Origin: Aselliscus stoliczkanus
Taxonomy: Eukaryota > Chordata > Mammalia > Chiroptera > Hipposideridae
Length of the DNA: 64,000 nt
Reading direction: 5' to 3'
Assembly: GCA_033961575.1 (NCBI GenBank)
Contig: CM066740.1
Coordinates: 16,653,501-16,717,500, forward strand
Shown: positions 35,908 to 46,900 of the stretch, piece after piece
Position numbering within the stretch: the first letter of the stretch is position 1
Layout of the letters: the number at the start of each line of letters is the position of its first letter
Notes under the pieces: model-generated
Databases searched by the model: none
Told to the model about the DNA's origin: nothing
The model's input: only the letters and a program-made list of their open reading frames with translations
Made by a program: the position numbers and the translations under genes

Positions 35908-36160
35908 GGGGTGCCAAAAAAATTATACACATGACATATTCATCTTTTGTTATTGGTATATATTGAGTATTACGATTTTAATACAGCTTTTTCCTTTCTT
36001 AAAAATGTGTATAGGGCCGGCCGAGTGGCGCGGTGGTTAAGTGCTGGCTTGGGAAGTCAGTGGCTCCCAGTTCGGTCCCACATATGAGGGCCAGTGACAC
36101 TGCCCTCAAAAAACAAAAAAAAACAAAAAACAAAAATGTGTATACATTTTTGGGGCACCA
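35908..36160. mobile_element. Small inverted-repeat element (MITE) split by a SINE
   Basis: The left end GGGGTGCCAAAAAAATTATA and the complement of the right end (GGTGCCCCAAAAATGTATAC) form inverted repeats of over 20 bases with a few mismatches. With the SINE removed the element is only about 120 bases. TA lies directly left of it (35906-35907), which fits a Tc1/mariner-derived MITE; the right flank is degenerate. Confidence 0.7.
36014..36131 (+). repeat. Short-form bat SINE, copy 6
   Basis: The head GGGCCGGCCGAGTGGCGCGG ends at ACACTGCCCTC followed by an A-rich tail. The 13-base target duplication AAAAATGTGTATA is at 36001-36013 and 36132-36144, inside the MITE. Confidence 0.94.
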
Positions 36161-36831
36161 TCTATATATTTTCATAATATTTTATACTTTATAACTCTGA
36201 CAAGACTGTAATTAAATATTTTCGTAATTATTTAATGTATAATTTCCTTTCTAAACTCTTAACTCTGATGAGCATAGAAATCATATCTGTCTTGTTCAAA
36301 CCCATATTCCCAGCAACTGGCCCACAGTCTGGTACATCACAAGTTCTGAACAATACAGTTTCAGTCACAAAAACATAACATTGCTCTGCTACCAAAATCA
36401 AGAATAGCTTATTTAATTTATTGTAAATATTTAGATATTGTTATTTGTAAATAAAATGTCTGTACTTCTTGCAATCAGCAAAATATGGTACAGTTTACAA
36501 AGCAGCTATCTTAAAGTTATCAACTTTCCACATATTGTACAACAAGCTAAAAAGAAGGCAGTGGTACCTTTAAATGTTTAGTCCACTATAATGACAAGCT
36601 TTTACAGCAATCCTTCTTATATATATATTTCTAACTTTCTAGTTCAGTATGGAAGGCAAATTTAATGAGTATTTACCCACCTACATTCTGTTCCAAAAGT
36701 CGTATAGAATTGTTTTACAAAAGCATTTCGAGCCAGTTTTAGAAATATAAGTAATTAAATAAATTATTCTTAATAAATTAGGACTAGAGCCTATTTTATT
36801 ATTGAAAATTCTTTTGTGACCACATGTGATA

Positions 36832-36905
36832 TAGCATAGCAGTTAAGAGCCTGGGCTCTGCCACTTAGCATTTGGTGGTATATCCACTCCCATTCAATCC
36901 AACAA
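36832..36905 (+). repeat. MIR fragment
   Basis: TAGCATAGCAGTTAAGAGCC followed by GGGCTCTGCCACTTAGC is the 5' part of MIR in sense orientation. Confidence 0.65.
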
Positions 36906-37591
36906 ACTGAAAATATAGGTAAATTAAGTTTTCTTAAGATGTTAAAAATTACTTCTGCTCTTATATTTCATAGATAAAATAACAATTATTTCACTAGAAA
37001 AATGCTGCATAATTTACAGAGTACAGGAAATAAGGAACAAAATCTCATTCTATGTGCATTTGGAGAGATTTAAGCATAATTTTAAAGGAGGTACCTAAAA
37101 GTCATTTGGACTCCTTCTAATGTATTTACAACAGAGCAGCAGGATTCTCTTTAAAAATACATTCCCAAGAAATGATATAGAAAATAAAAGAACCTACTGA
37201 AATGTGGATCAAATCAGGTTTTCTTTAAGGTTCAATTTTGACACAACTATTTTCACACAGCTGATATGACCAAGACAGCCAAGTTCATGTAAACTATGGC
37301 TTAAGTTAATAAAACAATCGTTTTCTATAATATGATTTTATGATATCAGTACCCTAGCTCTCAAATTAGTATCTTCAAATTCTAATTTGAATATACTGAA
37401 TCAAAGAAGAAAAGTAAAATTTGAATGCACTGAGCTAATTTCATCAACATGAACTGAGCATTTACAATTCAGGCACAATATTAGGTATTAAAAAGAATCG
37501 AGACACAGTGTCTTTCCTCCAAAATGTCAGTCTAGTAGAGTAGACCAAAATGTGTAAACAAGTGTATAAAGCACAATAATAAGAAGTTAGG

Positions 37592-37795
37592 TGATACAGC
37601 CCAGTGGTTGGGAGCCTGGACCCTGCCACTTAACTAGTCCTAACCACCCGAGTCCACATCTTCACCTCCCAAGTCAGTTTCTTCCATCAGTTAAGTAGGG
37701 AATGACAATAACATCTATCTCACAGGGTTGTTGCTGCTACTAAATATACATGGGAAACTCCCAGAACAACACTTCCTAGTGCACTATGAATACTG
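37592..37795 (+). repeat. MIR SINE
   Basis: Near-complete MIR: CCAGTGGTTGGGAGCCTGGA, TGCCACTTAACTAG, CAGTTTCTTCCATCAGTTAA, ATCTCACAGGGTTGTTG and the 3' part to about 37795. Confidence 0.8.
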
Positions 37796-38267
37796 AGGGA
37801 GACAGGAAAGTAGGGAAATGTGGGATCATAAGACGGGAAAGTAAGGAGACGCCAGTGGACAGGCATCCTATTGGAAATAGCCAAGCTGACTTCCTATCAC
37901 TGAAAATCTTCAATGCATGATCCATATTTAGAGTCTTCACACAAAATGTAGAGCTGTATTTCCCAAAATATTCCTAAAGCAACTCTAAGCGTGGAGTCAA
38001 CAAAAGGGCAGGCACAGTGCTGGGGGGAGCTCTTCAGGGCAATTACAGAACCCCAGACACAAGAGCCACTTTTTGGCTGAAACACCACAGACTTCTTTCC
38101 AGAGACAGTGGGTGTTTGTTTTGCGTGGGAAAGGTTCCTAACCATGGATGTTGAGGCCTAAACAAAGGAGTGCAGAGGCTGAAGTAAATCTGGTTCTTCA
38201 AAACAGACACTCAAGTGGGGGTGGGGTGGGGTGAAGGAAAGGAGACTGCACCACAGTGAATACACTA

Positions 38268-38440
38268 AAGCAGTATTTCTCAACCAGAAAATTACTGGCA
38301 TTTGGGGAGCAAAATTTCTTTTTGCACAGGATTGTTCTCCACCAAAATGCCTGTAGTGTCCCACAGTTATTATGACAAGCCCCCCAAAGTTCCCTTACCG
38401 CATTTGCTAACACTCTAAGGGTAGGTACCACCTTCTTCCA
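38268..38440 (-). repeat. MER20 (hAT-Charlie) fragment
   Basis: GCAGTATTTCTCAACC at the left and ACAGGATTGTTCTCCACCA within it fit a diverged MER20 read in reverse. The right half is poor. Confidence 0.5.
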
Positions 38441-39029
38441 ACATAAAGCATTAAACTGATATTAACACTTTGTAAACGGGCATAACACTTTGTATGACGA
38501 GTTTACTCGTTTCCTGCAAAAAATGTGTTAAGACACTCTTTCTCCAGGAAAAAGTCCTCCTTCTTACCTTAGCTGTTTTGAGGGTTCCCAGCTTGCTCAC
38601 CAGCTCTTGGCCCACAAATGTGAAGGAGAAGCCTACCTGAGGACAGGCTCCCCGCTTACTCAGTGCCTACTCATCCCTCCCATTCCAGAGACAGGGCTGG
38701 GGGAGGGGCGACGGCCTACACAGCTACCGAGGAAATCCTCACCAGATATTCTGGATTAACCACCTAGTCCTTTGTTCATAAATATAAATCAATCATTATA
38801 GATCACCAGACACTTGAAGAAAATATCAGTGACAGTGGACATAGCTGAACAAACTAAACTAGGGGTGAGGGGTGATGGTGCTGAGAACAGAACTTAGAAA
38901 ATCTATTTTTATTAGCATTCTCAAGAGATGTGTGAGAGGTCACTGCCACTAAGAGGGAGAAAATTGAGCAACTCGAGAATAAGAAAAAGTTCCTGGCAAT
39001 TAAAAATATTATCATATCATTCAAAAAAA

Positions 39030-39510
39030 AATCCAGCAGCAGACTAAGAGAATACGGGAAAATCGAGTCCAAGTCAACTCTCAAATGCAGAACAAAAAGA
39101 AAAAGATGGAAAATATGAGAAAACTGAAAACATATAGGCCAAGTCCAAAAGTACCTACCAGAAGTTTCCTAAGACAAGGTCAGAGACAAGATGGGGAGGA
39201 AAGAGTTGAAGAAAAATATAGAAGAAATGTCCCTGAGTTTTAAATACAAACAAAACTTCAGAACTTCAGAATAAAAGGCTTTCCAAGTACAGAGGAGACT
39301 GAATGAAAAAGGCCCAGAACTAGACATGTCTAAATGAAACTTGAAAATGCTGAGGACTAAAAGGGAAGGAAATGGAGATTTCCAGAAAGAAAAGAGTTAA
39401 GCAAAAATAACAATAATCAAGACTTCAATACCATTTATTAATGTTATTGGTAATACTGAATACCAGAAGATACTGGAGTAAAAATGTCAAGTGAGTCAAA
39501 AAAACTTTAC
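39030..39510 (+). repeat. Old L1/HAL1-like fragment
   Basis: AGAAATGTCCCTGAGTTTTA, GGCCCAGAACTAGACATGTC and GCTGAGGACTAAAAGGGAAG resemble ORF1-type sequence of old L1 or HAL1 in sense direction. No open frame survives. Confidence 0.45.
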
Positions 39511-39749
39511 CTATGTTATTTTTAAAAAGTCATTACACCTCATACACCTATATACATACTAATATATGTATATATGCACACATGTAGTACAAGAAAGTCT
39601 AACGATATTGAAATATTTAAAAATAAACACAAAAATTGATCTCCACCTCCAAAGACATTTTCTTTCTAGTCTTTCAGACAAAATTTTTATGCCTGAATTT
39701 GAATATATCCTCTTTAATTACATGCATATGGTTGTTTTATTAATAAAAT

Positions 39750-40240
39750 AACCTAGTGATTTTTCCATATTGGAGCTCATTCTTTTCAATACATCTAATA
39801 CTTTATTATATGGATGCATCAAATTTTATTTAGTATGTCCTCTATTGAAAGATATGGGACTGGCCGAGTGGCTCAGTTGGTTAACAGCTCGCTCAAGAGT
39901 GCAAGTTGAGCTCTGAGCAACAGCAGTTCGATGCCCAGCCTGGGCGGAGCTGCCAACAGGTGGCAGGATGGCTCAGCTAAAAAAAAGAAAGATATACAGG
40001 TTGCTTCTATATTTTGCAGTTATAATCAGGGTTACGATCAGAATTTATATATCTACATATATACACACACATACATTCATGTATGCATCATTAGTAAGTA
40101 AATACTAAGAGCATCGTTAGTAAGTAAATACTAAAAATAGAATTGCTAGGTCAAAGGATATGTGATTTTTCAATTGTCAAATATCAAACTGTCCTTTAAA
40201 CAGATTATATCAAGTACCTTTCCAGCAAAAGGCCATTATT
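39750..40240 (-). repeat. Antisense L1 3' region split by a SINE
   Basis: The complement of the L1 ORF2 end (GTCCTCTATTGAAAGATAT joined to ACAGGTTGCTTCTATATTTT once the SINE is removed, then TTGCTAGGTCAAAGGATATG). A 26-base imperfect tandem duplication lies at 40085-40136. Confidence 0.7.
39856..39986 (+). repeat. Medium-form bat SINE, copy 1
   Basis: The head GGGACTGGCCGAGTGGCTCA, then GAGCTCTGAGCAACAG, ends GGTGGCAGGATGGCTCAGCT plus A tail. The 9-base target duplication GAAAGATAT is at 39847-39855 and 39987-39995. Confidence 0.92.
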
Positions 40241-40984
40241 TTATTGTTTGTTATAATAATAAATTGCCTCATAAAGAAGTGTCATAAATGCTGAGAACAT
40301 GTGCAACAAAAGGAACAATTGAAATAGAGAACTAAATTCTAATCTCACTTTTTTCCAATATAGCACTTAAAAAAAAAATCTAACCAAACATTTATTTCCT
40401 TATGTCTAAATTATAAATGACACTGATACAACTCATAAGGCTATACAATAAAATTAAATGACTAATCTACTAAAAATGTGTAAATGCTAAATATTCTGTT
40501 TTATCCAATATTCTGCAACTCATAATCTCTTCAGCCATTTCTCATGGTGACTACTGCTAATTCTGTATCAATGAAAAATGAATCTGATTAACAGCAATTT
40601 AATTCCAACTTTTTCTTACCTTAAAATGTTTTCATAAGAATTAAAATAGTTGGGTTTTACTAATTTAATCAGTTTAACTGACTGCTTTGCACCTTGTCAT
40701 CCTCTAATGACAAGTTTAATTGAGAAAGGAAAAGTAAATTCCCATTTTTAGTGAACTTATCGATATTCCCATTATAAACCAAGAGCCTTGCAAAAGCAGT
40801 AAGTGTAACTTTCTGGCAATCTTATTTCTTAGAAACTATTTTCTATTATATGCAATGCTTTCAGAAAGAAGTTTTCTCAAAAAAAAAAAAAAGCAGTCAG
40901 GCTCTGGATTCTGAAATGACAACCTTCTCTGCTCCCCAGCATAATTAAAACATTTGTTTTACTTCCTTTTGCCTTCTATAGTCT

Positions 40985-41920
40985 CGGATGAGAAATCTAC
41001 ATTCACTCAAACAGTTATTAGTGGGTTTTGATTTTTTGTTTTTCAGTATTTTTTTTCTTTGTCTTTTTATCAACAGTTTGATTATAATGTGTCTGGGCAT
41101 GAATTTCATTAGGCTTTTCATTCCATTTAAGGGTCACCGAACCTCTTGCAGCTATAGGTTTATGTTTTTTATTAAACTTGGGAAGTTTTCAGCCAGTATT
41201 TCTTCAAATATTTTTTTCTACACCATATTCTTTCTGCTTTATTTCTAGGTGTAAAGAAAATGAAACAAAATATTAGACCTTCTGGTACTGTACCATGGGT
41301 CCCTGAAGTTCTGCTCATCATTTTTCAACCTTTTTTTCCCTATGTTGTTCAATTTGCACAAATTTCTACTGCTCTATCTTCAAGTTCATATACTCTTTGT
41401 CATCTCCATTCTGCTACTGTGCTTATACAATGAGTTTCTTATTTGTTATTGTATTTTTCAGTTCCAAATTTTCCACTTGGTTTTTTTTCTTCTACTTCTT
41501 TACTGAGACATTCATTTCAAGCGAGCTCACCCTGACTTCTTTTTTTTGAGGGCAGTGTCACTGGCCCTCATATGTGGGACCGAACTGGGGCCGCTGGCTT
41601 CCCAAGTCAACGCTTAACCACCGCGCCACTAGGCCGGCCCTCACTCTTACTTCTTGTAGCTACCTTAAATCTTTCTCAGATAACTCCCACATGTGTATTA
41701 TCTCACTGTTGTATCTGTTGATTATCTTTGCCTATGTGAGTAGCAATCTTCATATGATAAGCAATTTTGAATTGTATGCTGTACATTTTTAATATTATGT
41801 TATGAAACTCTGTGTCTTGTTGAAATCTTATGAAAACTTTTGGTATGTCTGTTTTACCGAACAAAAGACTAAGTTGAGTTCAGGCCTCAAATTCCAACCT
41901 CCTGAGGTACAAATGCCACT
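40985..41920 (-). repeat. Old L1-related repeat, antisense, split by a SINE
   Basis: GGGAAGTTTTCAGCCAGTAT, TTCTTCAAATATTTTTTTCT and later pyrimidine-rich text form a widespread mammalian pattern that I associate with the 5' region of old L1 read backwards. A second copy of the same type starts near 42760. Confidence 0.45.
41541..41640 (-). repeat. Short-form bat SINE, copy 7
   Basis: T-rich start, GAGGGCAGTGTCACTGGCCC, ending CACTAGGCCGGCCC. Flanks TCACCCTGACTTCT (41527-41540) and TCACTCTTACTTCT (41641-41654) are a slightly diverged 14-base target duplication. Confidence 0.92.
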
Positions 41921-41929
41921 TTAGCTTAG

Positions 41930-42090
41930 TATTCCAGGTTTATCTGCAGTGCTCCATGTATGAACTTCAGGTCCATTTCCCTTGGGTAAATACCTATGAG
42001 TGGGACTGCTAGGTGACACGATAAGTACATGCTTTACTTTATAAGAAACTGCTAAACTGTTGAAAGCGTTCACAATGTTATTTGGATCCG
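41930..42090 (-). repeat. Antisense L1 ORF2 end
   Basis: TGGGTAAATACCTATGAGTG, GGGACTGCTAGGTGACA and AAGAAACTGCTAAACTGTTG are the complement of the L1 ORF2 C-terminal coding end. Confidence 0.75.
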
Positions 42091-42750
42091 CCCCACATGT
42101 GCCGCCCAACGGCAGTCTGGGATTTGGGTGGCCTCCAATCAGTACTTCAGCACTCAACACCTACCTATGCCCTTCGGGGTCAGGTCCCCACCGCACAGCT
42201 CCCGGGTGCACCTGGCAGGACAGGAACAACTTGAAGGAGTCTCTTTCCAGACCTCTTCCTCTCCCCATCTGTCCAGTACCCCTGGTTCTCTGGGCTTTAC
42301 CAGACCTGGTTCAGGGGGCCAGAGAACACAGGAAGGAGGAGATAACAGGGACCCAACTCCTCCAACTGAAGAGGAAGGTTTTCTCCCTTGGAGTTTTAGT
42401 TGGGCTCCTCTTGACTGCCATAGCTGCTTCGACACTGTAGCTAAAGGATTTCCCGGGAGCTGGAGTGCAAGAGAACTCAGGAAATAGAAAAGAGGCATTT
42501 CCACCCTCGTGCTGGGCATCTTGCTGTTTAAGACAGAACTATAGGATTTCTGGAGTTTTCTCTGTTCATTCTGATGCCTACTCTTTGGTTTGGGGCTGGG
42601 TCAGGGGATACCAAAAACACAGCTCACTACTGATTCAGTGGTACTTAAATTCCTTGGTTGTCTTCTCCAACCTGCCTGCTACTTTTCAGTCTACACACAG
42701 TTACCCCGGATTCTGTCCAGTTTTTAGCTGTATTCAGTGAGGCAGATGGT
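42090..42750. other. GC-richer unclassified segment
   Basis: Several overlapping open frames of 80-126 codons occur on both strands, which reflects the higher GC rather than coding. No conserved domain or splice structure is seen. It lies between two pieces of L1-related DNA and may be the GC-rich part of an old L1 5' region. Confidence 0.4.
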
Positions 42751-42759
42751 ATGGTGCCC

Positions 42760-44150
42760 TTAGACCGTATTATGGAACCCTTTGTAAATTGTATTTTCCA
42801 CCAAATTTGGGATAGTTTGGTGCTATTATGCCTTCAAATATTTTTGTTTGTGTCACTTTTCTCTCCTTCCTTTCTGTTTGGAACTCTCATTACATGTATG
42901 TTAAAATGCTTGACACTGCCCACAGTTCTCTAAGGCTGTGTTTACTCTTCTTCACATTCTTTTCCTCTCTCTTCTTTGGACCGAATAGTTTTTACTCATC
43001 TTCACATCTTCACTGTTACCTCAAATCTGCTGCTGAACCTATCCAATGAATTTTTTCATTTCAATTATTGTACTTTTCAAATCTAAAGTTTCTATTCGGC
43101 TCTTCCTTTCTGTTTCTCTACTGAGATTCTCAATTTGTTGAGTGTTGTTAGCCCTTCCTTTAATTATTTGAACATTTAAAACAGCCAATGTGAAGTCTTT
43201 GTTAAATCCAACATCAAGCCCATTCAGTCAGTTTCCATTGACTGTTTTTCCTGATTGTGGATCACACTTTCTGGTATTAGTTTTCTTTCTTTCTTTTTTT
43301 TTTTTTTCATGTCCAGCAGGTTTCAGTTAAAAACCAAACCTTTAATATATTATAGTAACTCTGGATTCATTTTATTTTTCAGTTATTGGGTTTTTAGTAA
43401 TTCATCTGAACTTAAACTACAGAATCTGTTTCCTTCCATGGTATGTACTTGGTACGTCTCTGTTCAGTTTTTTAAATTCTTATTTTTATGTTTTAGCCTA
43501 GCTTCCTAGGGGTTGTGCCTATGTCTGTACAAGTTAGTCATCAGCCAATGACTTGGGCAAAGGTTGTGCTTAAACATCAAGTCTGTAAGACTTCCATCCT
43601 CTGCCGGTTGATCTGTGTATAGACTGGAGAATACATTCAAAGCTGCAGCCAGTTCTCCAGTTACTCTTGTTTTGAACTTTTCTGCCAGGTTTTCTCAGGT
43701 CTCCCCTCACATATTTAGTTCCCATCAATCAGAGCTGTGTGGAGAGCTTATCACAGCCCCTATAGCTCTCACATTTCTAGGATTTCCCTATTAAATTGCA
43801 CTGGTCCAGCTTGCCCCAATCATGTTCATGACCTTGACCTAGCATGGCAGCAGGTTTTTCCCAAATCCACCACTTCACCAGCAAAGCCATAGGCTTTCGT
43901 GTCCCCTCTCATTCCCTTTCCTGAATCAAGTCACACTCCCTGCCCCCAATTCTTTGGCAGCAAAGCTGCTGGTTTTCTCTGCCAATCCCAGGCTGGTAAA
44001 CCTTCAGTTCTCACCAACTGAGCAAGGGGGTGGGGGGATGCGGGATGGGGGGTGGTTAGAAAGAGCACAAGCAGGTAGGCCACAGACTTGCATTGCTCTC
44101 ACCCCAAGCCCTCACAATTCTGCAAGATCAATTTTTTTTTTTAACTGCCT
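42760..44150 (-). repeat. Old L1-related repeat, antisense, second copy
   Basis: ATGCCTTCAAATATTTTTGT, GGAACTCTCATTACATGTAT and TCTACTGAGATTCTCAATTT parallel the block at 41160-41530. Followed by pyrimidine-rich then GC-richer text (to about 44150). Confidence 0.45.
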
Positions 44151-44329
44151 TTGGTCCATTTCCAGTACCCCTAAATGGCTGTTTTCAATAATTTTGTCGT
44201 TTTATATTTGCTTTTTGCAGAGGAGAAATGCCAGACTCTGAATGCCACCATTACCAGAATTCAAGTACTGTTTTTAATGAAGGATTTTCAAAGTTGTAAC
44301 TGTATTGAGTCTTCACTGTCCCAACTTAT

Positions 44330-44800
44330 TATAAGGTGAAAGAGATCATCCTGAGAATTGGTAATATTGCTGCTAATGAAACAATTTTTAGATGGTTATT
44401 GTGACATTATTGGAAAATATGGAGGAAAAAACGAAATAACCTCAGTGTCCCTCGGCAGGTTAACGGTGAAATGCCCATTCTATGAGTAGTCTGCGACAGT
44501 TAAAACAACAATGTGGTTTTTTTTATATGGTCTAACACGACAAAACTCTCCAACGCTCATGTTTCTGTGGAATAAAGCAAGTGCCATGAAGATAACACTG
44601 TGCGATATTTATAGAAATGTTATATTTTCCACAGGTACAAATATATAAATCTAGAGGAATGGGTCTTGAAGGATAAAGCAAAGTGTAGTAGGAATTACCC
44701 CTGGGAAAGGAGCAGAGATTGACAGAGGGCTAGTTTAAAAGGCTCCTGGCTCTATCTGGCAATATTTTTGAATTGTTAGAAAAGTTGACTTTGGAAGCTG
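44330..44800 (+). repeat. Old L1/HAL1-like 3' region
   Basis: AACCTCAGTGTCCCTCGGCA, GCAGGTTAACGGTGAAATGC and GGAATAAAGCAAGTGCCATG fit the end of an old L1 or HAL1 in sense direction. Confidence 0.5.
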
Positions 44801-45499
44801 TAAAATATATGCACAAATGAGTAACAGAATTACCCAATCCAAAGAGGCTAAACTCCAAACTAGCTGCTAGGAAAGCAGGAAATTTCATTTATACAACAAA
44901 ATCTTCCAAAGACTCAAGAATTAGCAGCACGAGTTACTTGAGGTGAGGGGAAATATGATAAGGAGACTCAGATAATATTAGGTCAGTATTCCTTAGCTGA
45001 TGATCCGCTGGTAAAAAGCAGCTACCTTACTCCATTCCTGTATTTTTACTTTCTTGGAGTTAATATTTATTGGCTTAGTTTTTCATACTACTACTTATCA
45101 GTAATTCAACCCCATCCTCCTTGCAGGGTAATAATTGTCAGCCCATCACCCTCCAAAAAAGAGAGGTTTATGTTTTAGAGACAGTAAAATAAAAAGTGTA
45201 TCTGAACAATTAACAATGAAATCACAAATGGGATTGTTGGATACTGAGACAACACCCCCACCCCCCACCTGCTTCTCGCTCTCGACTATCAGAGGCTTTT
45301 GCCTGGTCTTGACCTGGCTGGCAGATGTAAAGAGTATTCTCTGAAGAATAAGACCAGCCTAAGAGGAAAGACAAGGACATCAAGATCAGGTATTCCCCGC
45401 AAAGATACCAGTCGCAGAATAGCTACAGAGAAGCTCAACATGCAAACAGAGCTTCCTGTTTAGTTTTCCACTCTTAGCCATGAGCTCATAACCCTGGGA

Positions 45500-46900
45500 T
45501 ATCAGACGCCGAGAAAAACCTGTAATATGAAAGATAGAGACCAGAATGAAAACTCAAACAGGTAAAATCTACTTGGAATAATGAAACTCTTTAGGGTGAA
45601 GGATACAGTCCTTAAAATTCTCAAAAGAAATAAGAGAATACTGTATTCGTGAAACTAGAATAAGTTTGCTGTAGGAAAGGAACATCCACAGGAAACAAAA
45701 GAGCTCTTAGAAAATAAAAATAAAAAATGCAAAAACAGAAATAAAAAAATTCAATAGAAATCATGGAAGATAAATTTGGGGAAATATCAAAAAAGTAGAA
45801 AAGCACAAAGGTAGAAAACTAGAAGAAAACTAGAGGACCTAACAGAGGGCCTCTAAATAAGAGGAGTTATAGAAAGAACAATAGAAAAGTGGGGGGGGGG
45901 GGGCGGCCGAGTGGCTCAGTTGGTTAAGAGCTCGCTCAAGAGTGCGAGCTGAGCTCTGAGCAACGGCGGTTCGATGCCAGCCTGAGCTGAGTTGCCGTTG
46001 ACCTGCCAACAGGTGGCAGGATGGCTCAGCTAAAAAAAAAAAAATTTAAAAAAAAAGAAAAGTGGAGGGGAGGAAAACTTGACTGTTTCCCAGAATCAAA
46101 CGCTCTAAGCTGCTAGACTAAATGGGGCATGGAGGGCCCAGTGAAACAGATGAAAGCAGACCTATACCAAAACACATCACTGTGAAATTTCAGAATGCTA
46201 CGGACAAAGGGAAAAAAAACACATGTCAAGAATCAAAGTGCTTTTGAACTTCTCAGTGATGACATCCAAGATAGATGATGATAAAATGATGCATCTGAAA
46301 ACATTTCCACCCTAAAATCCTTTATTCTGCCCAATGAGCAATCGTGAGGATAGTTAAAAATAATTCTATTTGCTTATGACGTTCCATGAAGTTAATCTAC
46401 CACAAACACTTTTTCTCAGAAAGGTTTAAAAAAATATAAAAAGACACGCCACCCTCTGAGCAGAAACAAAGGGGTAAAAACAGAAAAGGGGGAGATATGA
46501 GATACAGGAACGAAAAGACTCAACCCAGGAGAAGGGCAAAGGTGACTGTCAGAAAGATGATGACAAGTATGGATCTGGTGTGGAGAAAGCCGAGCCCATA
46601 CTGGACAGGTCAGAAGGCTCCTGGAGTGAAATCTTCAAGAAAATGAAGTTGACAAATTTGAATAAACATATTTAAAGGTGATTTAAAAAACTAGCAGAGA
46701 TTTGGAGTTTGGATTATTAAGAAGTAGTATATATAGAAAACTAAGCAAATAAACATTAACTCCAAGAAAATGAAAATACAGGAATCGAGAAAGGTGACTA
46801 CAGTTTATTAATTGACCAATTAACAAATATTGATATAATCAAAATTGCTAATATAATTGGAAAATTGAGGGATCAGAAGTATATATGGTATATATAGAGT
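45500..46900 (+). repeat. Old L1-related ORF1-type fragment, split by a SINE
   Basis: ACATCACTGTGAAATTTCAG followed by GCTACGGACAAAGGG, CGAACTTCTCAGTGATGACA-like text near 46235-46260 and TTTATTCTGCCCAATGAGC fit a common old L1 internal pattern in sense direction. The SINE at 45894 interrupts the left part. Confidence 0.5.
45894..46054 (+). repeat. Medium-form bat SINE, copy 2
   Basis: GGCGGCCGAGTGGCTCAGTT through GCAACGGCGGTTCGATGCC to GGTGGCAGGATGGCTCAGCT and an A-rich tail. The flanks share AGAAAAGTGG. A run of 13 G (45891-45903) spans the target duplication and the SINE start. Confidence 0.9.

Noticed and set aside
42060..42519. Overlapping open frames of 119-126 codons on both strands
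   Set aside because: Frames are open on both strands at once, which reflects high GC; no recognisable protein and no start context.
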